Shown piece by piece: positions 61,214 through 64,000 of a DNA stretch of 64,000 bases. A program made the translations under genes and the position numbers. Position 1 is the stretch's first letter. Every line of letters begins with the position of its first letter. The notes under the pieces are model-generated. The model was not told the origin of the DNA, made no database searches, and saw only the letters and a list, made by a program, of their open reading frames with translations. The stretch is taken from positions 4,795,001 through 4,859,000 of the forward strand of contig NZ_AP027080.1 in assembly GCF_030295405.1 (NCBI RefSeq). The letters are read 5' to 3'. This DNA is from Mesoterricola silvestris. GTDB lineage: Bacteria; Acidobacteriota; Holophagae; Holophagales; Holophagaceae.

Positions 61214-62226
61214 ACCTGACCTCCCATACCCGGTTCTCCGGATGCGGCGCCAAGCTGGGCCCGGGCGTCCTGGCCAAGGCCCTCTGCGGACTGGAGCAGC
61301 CCGCCTACCCGGACCTCCTGGCCGATTTCGCGGGCAGCGAGGACGCCGGCATCTTCCGCATCGGGCCCCACGAAGCGCTGGTGCAGACGGTGGACTTCTT
61401 CCCCCCCATCGTGGATGATCCCCGCCTTTTCGGGCGCATCGCCGCGGCCAACGCCCTCTCCGATCTGTACGCCATGGGGGCCCGCCCCATCACGGCCCTG
61501 GCCCTGGTGTGCCACCCCCTGAAGGCCCTGGGCATCGAACCCCTCCGGGAGATGCTGGCCGGGGGCCTGGGGGCCCTGGTGGAGGCCGGCTGCGCGCTGC
61601 TGGGGGGCCACAGCATCGAGGACGCCGAGCCCAAGCTCGGCTACGCGGTCTCGGGGCTGGTGGATCCGGAAAGGGCCTGGCGCAACAACACCCTCCGCCC
61701 CGGCGGGGCGCTGCTCCTCACCAAGCCCATCGGCACCGGCCTGGTGAACATGGCCCTGCGCGCCCAGTGCGCCTCCCCGCGGGCCCGGGAGGCCTCGGAG
61801 GCCTCCATGGGCACCCTCAACCGCGTCGCCGCCGAGGTGCTCGCGCGGTTCCACCCCATGGCCGTCACGGACGTCACGGGCTTCGGCCTGGCCGGGCACG
61901 CCGCGGAAATGGCCGGCGGCGCCTGCGGCCTGACCCTGCGCCCGGACCAGGTGCCTCTCCTGCCGGACGTGGCGGAGTACGCCGCCATGGGCCTCGTCCC
62001 CGAAGGCACCTACCGGAACCGGGAAGGCCGCATGGCGTGCGTCCTGGGCCAGCCCCCCGCCCAGGTGCTGGACCTGCTCTTCGACCCCCAGACCTCCGGG
62101 GGCCTCCTGGCCGCCCTGCCCGAAGGGGAGGCCGAGGCCGCCGCCTCCGCGCTCCGGGACGCCGGCGCCGGCGCCTGGATCATCGGCGAGACCGGGGGCG
62201 CGCCGGGCACCGTGCGGATCCTGTGA
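61210..62226 (+). CDS. selD: Selenide, water dikinase
   Basis: Makes selenophosphate from selenide and ATP. The 338-residue protein has SGCGAKLGPGVL, in which the essential Cys and Lys of the GCGCK motif are present but the second Cys is Ala. Further features are DFFPPIVDDP, GGHSIEDAEP and VTDVTGFGLAGHA. No selA, selB or tRNA-Sec is visible here, so selenophosphate may serve the labile selenium cofactor of the dehydrogenase. Overlaps the PLP gene by 4 bases and DUF3343 by 1. Confidence 0.94.
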   Translation: MNLTSHTRFSGCGAKLGPGVLAKALCGLEQPAYPDLLADFAGSEDAGIFRIGPHEALVQTVDFFPPIVDDPRLFGRIAAANALSDLYAMGARPITALALVCHPLKALGIEPLREMLAGGLGALVEAGCALLGGHSIEDAEPKLGYAVSGLVDPERAWRNNTLRPGGALLLTKPIGTGLVNMALRAQCASPRAREASEASMGTLNRVAAEVLARFHPMAVTDVTGFGLAGHAAEMAGGACGLTLRPDQVPLLPDVAEYAAMGLVPEGTYRNREGRMACVLGQPPAQVLDLLFDPQTSGGLLAALPEGEAEAAASALRDAGAGAWIIGETGGAPGTVRIL

Positions 62227-62474
62227 TGCTCCTCCTCGCCACCTATCCCTCCACCCATGCCGCCCTCAGGGCCGAGCAGCGGCTCAAGGCCGCCGGGTTC
62301 GCGGTGGACCTCATCCCCGTACCCAGGCAGATCCGCAGCAGCTGCGGTTTCTGCCTCCTGGTCGAAACCGCCGGAACCGAAGGCCCCGTACGCGACAGCG
62401 GCCCCGAGGGCCTCTGGACCGTCCTCGACCCCCTTCCCGGAAACCCAAGGAGGCGCTATGAACCCCACCCCTAG
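62226..62474 (+). CDS. DUF3343 putative Se/S carrier-like protein
   Basis: An 82-residue protein of the DUF3343 family: ALRAEQRLKAAGFAVDLIPVP followed by QIRSSCGFCLLVE, whose two cysteines are the family hallmark. Found with selD and YedF in selenium clusters and proposed as a carrier of selenium or sulfur. The ATG shares one base with the selD stop (TGATG), and its end overlaps yedF by 17 bases. Confidence 0.8.
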   Translation: MLLLATYPSTHAALRAEQRLKAAGFAVDLIPVPRQIRSSCGFCLLVETAGTEGPVRDSGPEGLWTVLDPLPGNPRRRYEPHP

Positions 62475-63072
62475 GATCCTCGACGCCCGGGGCCTCCCCT
62501 GCCCCCAGCCCGTCATCCTGGCGAAGAACGCCCTGGCCGCCGGGGACGTCGACGCCCTTGAAATCCTGGTGGACAACGCCGCGGCCCGGGAGAACCTCAC
62601 CAAGTTCGCCGCCTATGCCCATTGCGCGGTGGAGTGCGCCCAGGGCGAAGCCGGGGAGATCCGGGTCCTGCTCCGCCCCTCGGGGCCGGTCCCCGGGCCC
62701 GCGCCCCAACCCTCCCCCGCCGTGCCCGCCGCCGCCGGTGCCGCCACGGTGCTCATCACCTCGGACGGCATCGGGTCGGCCTCCCCCGAACTGGCCCACC
62801 TCCTCATGCGGGGCTTCCTCTTCACGCTCACCGAATGCGACGCCCCCCCGGCGCGGATCATCTTCATGAACGCCGGCGTGCGCCTGGCGCTGGAGGGCAG
62901 CGACTCCCTGGAGCACCTGCGCAAGGCCGCGGGACGCGGGGTCGACGTGATCGCCTGCGGCACCTGCCTGGAATACCTGGGCGTGACGGAGGCCCTGGGC
63001 GTGGGGCGGATCAGCAACATGTACGAGATCGCCACCCACCTCCTCCAGGGACCCACGGTCCACCTCGGCTGA
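62458..63072 (+). CDS. yedF: Selenium metabolism protein YedF (TusA + DsrE-like)
   Basis: A 204-residue two-domain protein. The N-terminal TusA-like part has ILDARGLPCPQPVILAK with the Cys-Pro-x-Pro motif; the C-terminal DsrE-like part has VLITSDGIGSASPELAHLL, IIFMNAGVRLAL and IACGTCLEYLGV. This is the YedF layout of selenium-dependent hydroxylase clusters. ATG at 62458 after AAGGAGG. Last gene of the operon; a terminator lies 48 bp after the stop. Confidence 0.88.
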   Translation: MNPTPRILDARGLPCPQPVILAKNALAAGDVDALEILVDNAAARENLTKFAAYAHCAVECAQGEAGEIRVLLRPSGPVPGPAPQPSPAVPAAAGAATVLITSDGIGSASPELAHLLMRGFLFTLTECDAPPARIIFMNAGVRLALEGSDSLEHLRKAAGRGVDVIACGTCLEYLGVTEALGVGRISNMYEIATHLLQGPTVHLG

Positions 63073-63120
63073 GGGTACCGGGGCGGGCCCGCGGAAAATT
63101 AGTTCCAAAACAACCCAAAG

Positions 63121-63160
63121 CACACCTGGACGCCGAATTTGTCACGCCAGGTGTGTTTTT
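63121..63160 (+). terminator. Rho-independent terminator of the selenium operon
   Basis: CACACCTGG at 63121-63129 pairs with CCAGGTGTG at 63147-63155 and is followed by TTTTT at 63156-63160. Good stem and T-run, 48 bp after yedF. Confidence 0.9.
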
Positions 63161-63345
63161 GTCATTTCGTTTATTCACACCACTTATTCTTCGAATCCTC
63201 GATCTGTCCCCGCCAATTATTTTCCGAATTCCCCCTGCACCCCAGGCAGCGAAATATTCTGACTAATAGGTCAGCTTTAAATTTCCGGTAAAAAGCGCTG
63301 GACCCCAAGAAAATGCAAATCAACTCAGTCCAGGTGGACCCACTT

Positions 63346-63378
63346 CCCCTCCCGCGCGGCCTTCACGCGCGGGAGGGG
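63346..63378. repeat. Perfect 13-bp GC-rich hairpin
   Basis: CCCCTCCCGCGCG at 63346-63358 and CGCGCGGGAGGGG at 63366-63378 are exact inverted copies around a 7-base loop. No T-run follows. It stands alone in gene-free DNA. Confidence 0.6.
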
Positions 63379-63747
63379 GGGGGCCCACAGCCTCCACGCC
63401 CAGGGATTCCCCCCGACGGAAGAAGGCCTTCCCCGCCAACCAGAAGGAAAGGCCGGCGGCCACTGGGTGCCGGCGCACCCGTGCCCTTGTCTGGGAAAAT
63501 ATTAATCGAGGCCCTGTCCGAACCACCCCGCGGGGTGATGGCCGCATGGGCAAAAACAGGCCCACATGCTCCCTGCGCCATGATTATCCATGGGCCGGGC
63601 ATGCCGCTTCTGGCCGGCCAGGCCCCCCCTGTCAAGCAGGGCTCCGGAGGATTTCCAGCTTGGACTCCCCACTCGTTAATTACATTTTCATGGTCACAAA
63701 CACAAAAATGAATAATTATATATCGTGACAAAAGTGGAACAATTAAC

Positions 63748-63780
63748 ATTTATTAACATATCAACAATATGTTAATAAAT
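63748..63780. promoter_or_regulatory. Perfect AT-rich inverted repeat
   Basis: ATTTATTAACATAT at 63748-63761 and ATATGTTAATAAAT at 63767-63780 are exact inverted copies around CAACA. GTTAA half-sites recur nearby (AATTAACATT at 63741). It looks like an operator for a dimeric regulator upstream of a gene beyond the window. Confidence 0.6.
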
Positions 63781-64000
63781 TCAACGGGATTTTTGCATCG
63801 CCTCCCCTAAAAGGATCCATATATCTAAATTATTCATTAAATATTTCATTATTTTTACCCTCGCATTACGCTACTGTCACAGGAAATTTCGAAAAAATTG
63901 AAATCAAAGCTTGAAAATTCCCGGGGCCACGGCTTAATGATGCCTAATCACTGTCATGAATTCGCCACAAGCCATGACTGATAACTTGGCGTAACGAAAG

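Larger units (their letters stand above)
63161..64000. other. Gene-free tail of the window
   Basis: No supported gene in 840 bp. The first half is GC-rich with a strong hairpin, and the second half from about 63680 is strikingly AT-rich. A long upstream control region of a gene starting after 64000 is the simplest reading; a noncoding RNA is possible but not shown. Confidence 0.5.

Noticed and set aside
61210-62226. SelD as a selenoprotein with an in-frame TGA
   Set aside because: The active-site codon is for Cys and the frame is uninterrupted.
63313-63711. 132-codon open frame in the gene-free tail
   Set aside because: No ribosome site, no recognisable domain, and it spans a perfect hairpin and a sharp composition change; not supported as a gene.

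Overview
The window comes from a GC-rich, heterotrophic, probably anaerobic or facultative bacterium. The housekeeping proteins, the fliW-csrA motility regulators and the selenium-dependent molybdenum hydroxylase genes would suit Acidobacteriota of the Holophagae (Geothrix, Holophaga or Mesoterricola type). That placement is an inference from protein style, not from a marker gene, and I hold it at about 0.5.

Bases 1-19070 are ordinary chromosome: ribF-terC, rsmE, a peroxiredoxin, a half-size GDT1 protein, an RNase D, then fliW-csrA-yjfB, uvrA, a CHAD protein, a histidine kinase, galU, mnmG, two small envelope genes, pssA, a DUF192 protein, a PLP enzyme, thyX and transaldolase. FliW is unusual because it carries two complete FliW domains in one chain. 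Two convergent gene pairs are separated by very large, almost perfect hairpins.

Bases 19280-48990 are an accessory island on the minus strand. It is headed by a Sec-exported Rhs/YD-repeat protein of about 1850 residues (48964 down to 43412) with its immunity gene. Downstream lies a chain of displaced Rhs C-terminal toxin tips, each followed by its own immunity gene. The tips are AT-rich relative to the flanks, and most begin at the same core/tip junction (Leu/Arg-Ser-Gln, DNA TTGTCGCAA). Most tips resemble peptidoglycan-attacking enzymes (3D-domain, SleB-like, DUF2778 L,D-transpeptidase-like, P5-muramidase-like), and their immunity proteins have signal peptides. One tip looks different, and its immunity protein lacks a signal peptide. 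One tip/immunity pair is duplicated in perfect tandem. One immunity gene is split by an IS256-type element that leaves an 8-bp target duplication. One tip has a frameshift.

Two collinear, related 8-kb mobile elements (about 25803-33740 and 34647-42640) sit inside the chain, each exactly upstream of a tip junction. Each encodes a tyrosine recombinase, a CHC2-Toprim-ATPase primase, an XRE repressor with a palindromic operator, a small serine recombinase and three small proteins of unknown function. Element plus tip plus immunity gene forms an 8.84-kb repeating unit. I propose this as a previously undescribed way of importing or shuffling Rhs toxin tips, and it is the main discovery candidate here.

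Bases 49230-63075 are a purine catabolism and selenium region. A nucleoside/guanine-type deaminase diverges from a BMP-type nucleoside ABC transporter. That transporter is followed by a selenium-dependent xanthine dehydrogenase and its complete accessory set (XdhC, YqeC, YqeB, a cysteine desulfurase-like enzyme, SelD, DUF3343, YedF), packed with 4-base or similar overlaps. A shared 27-bp motif lies before both the transporter and the xanthine dehydrogenase. Bases 63073-64000 contain no recognisable gene; they hold a terminator, a GC-rich hairpin and an AT-rich perfect inverted repeat, probably part of the control region of a gene beyond the window.
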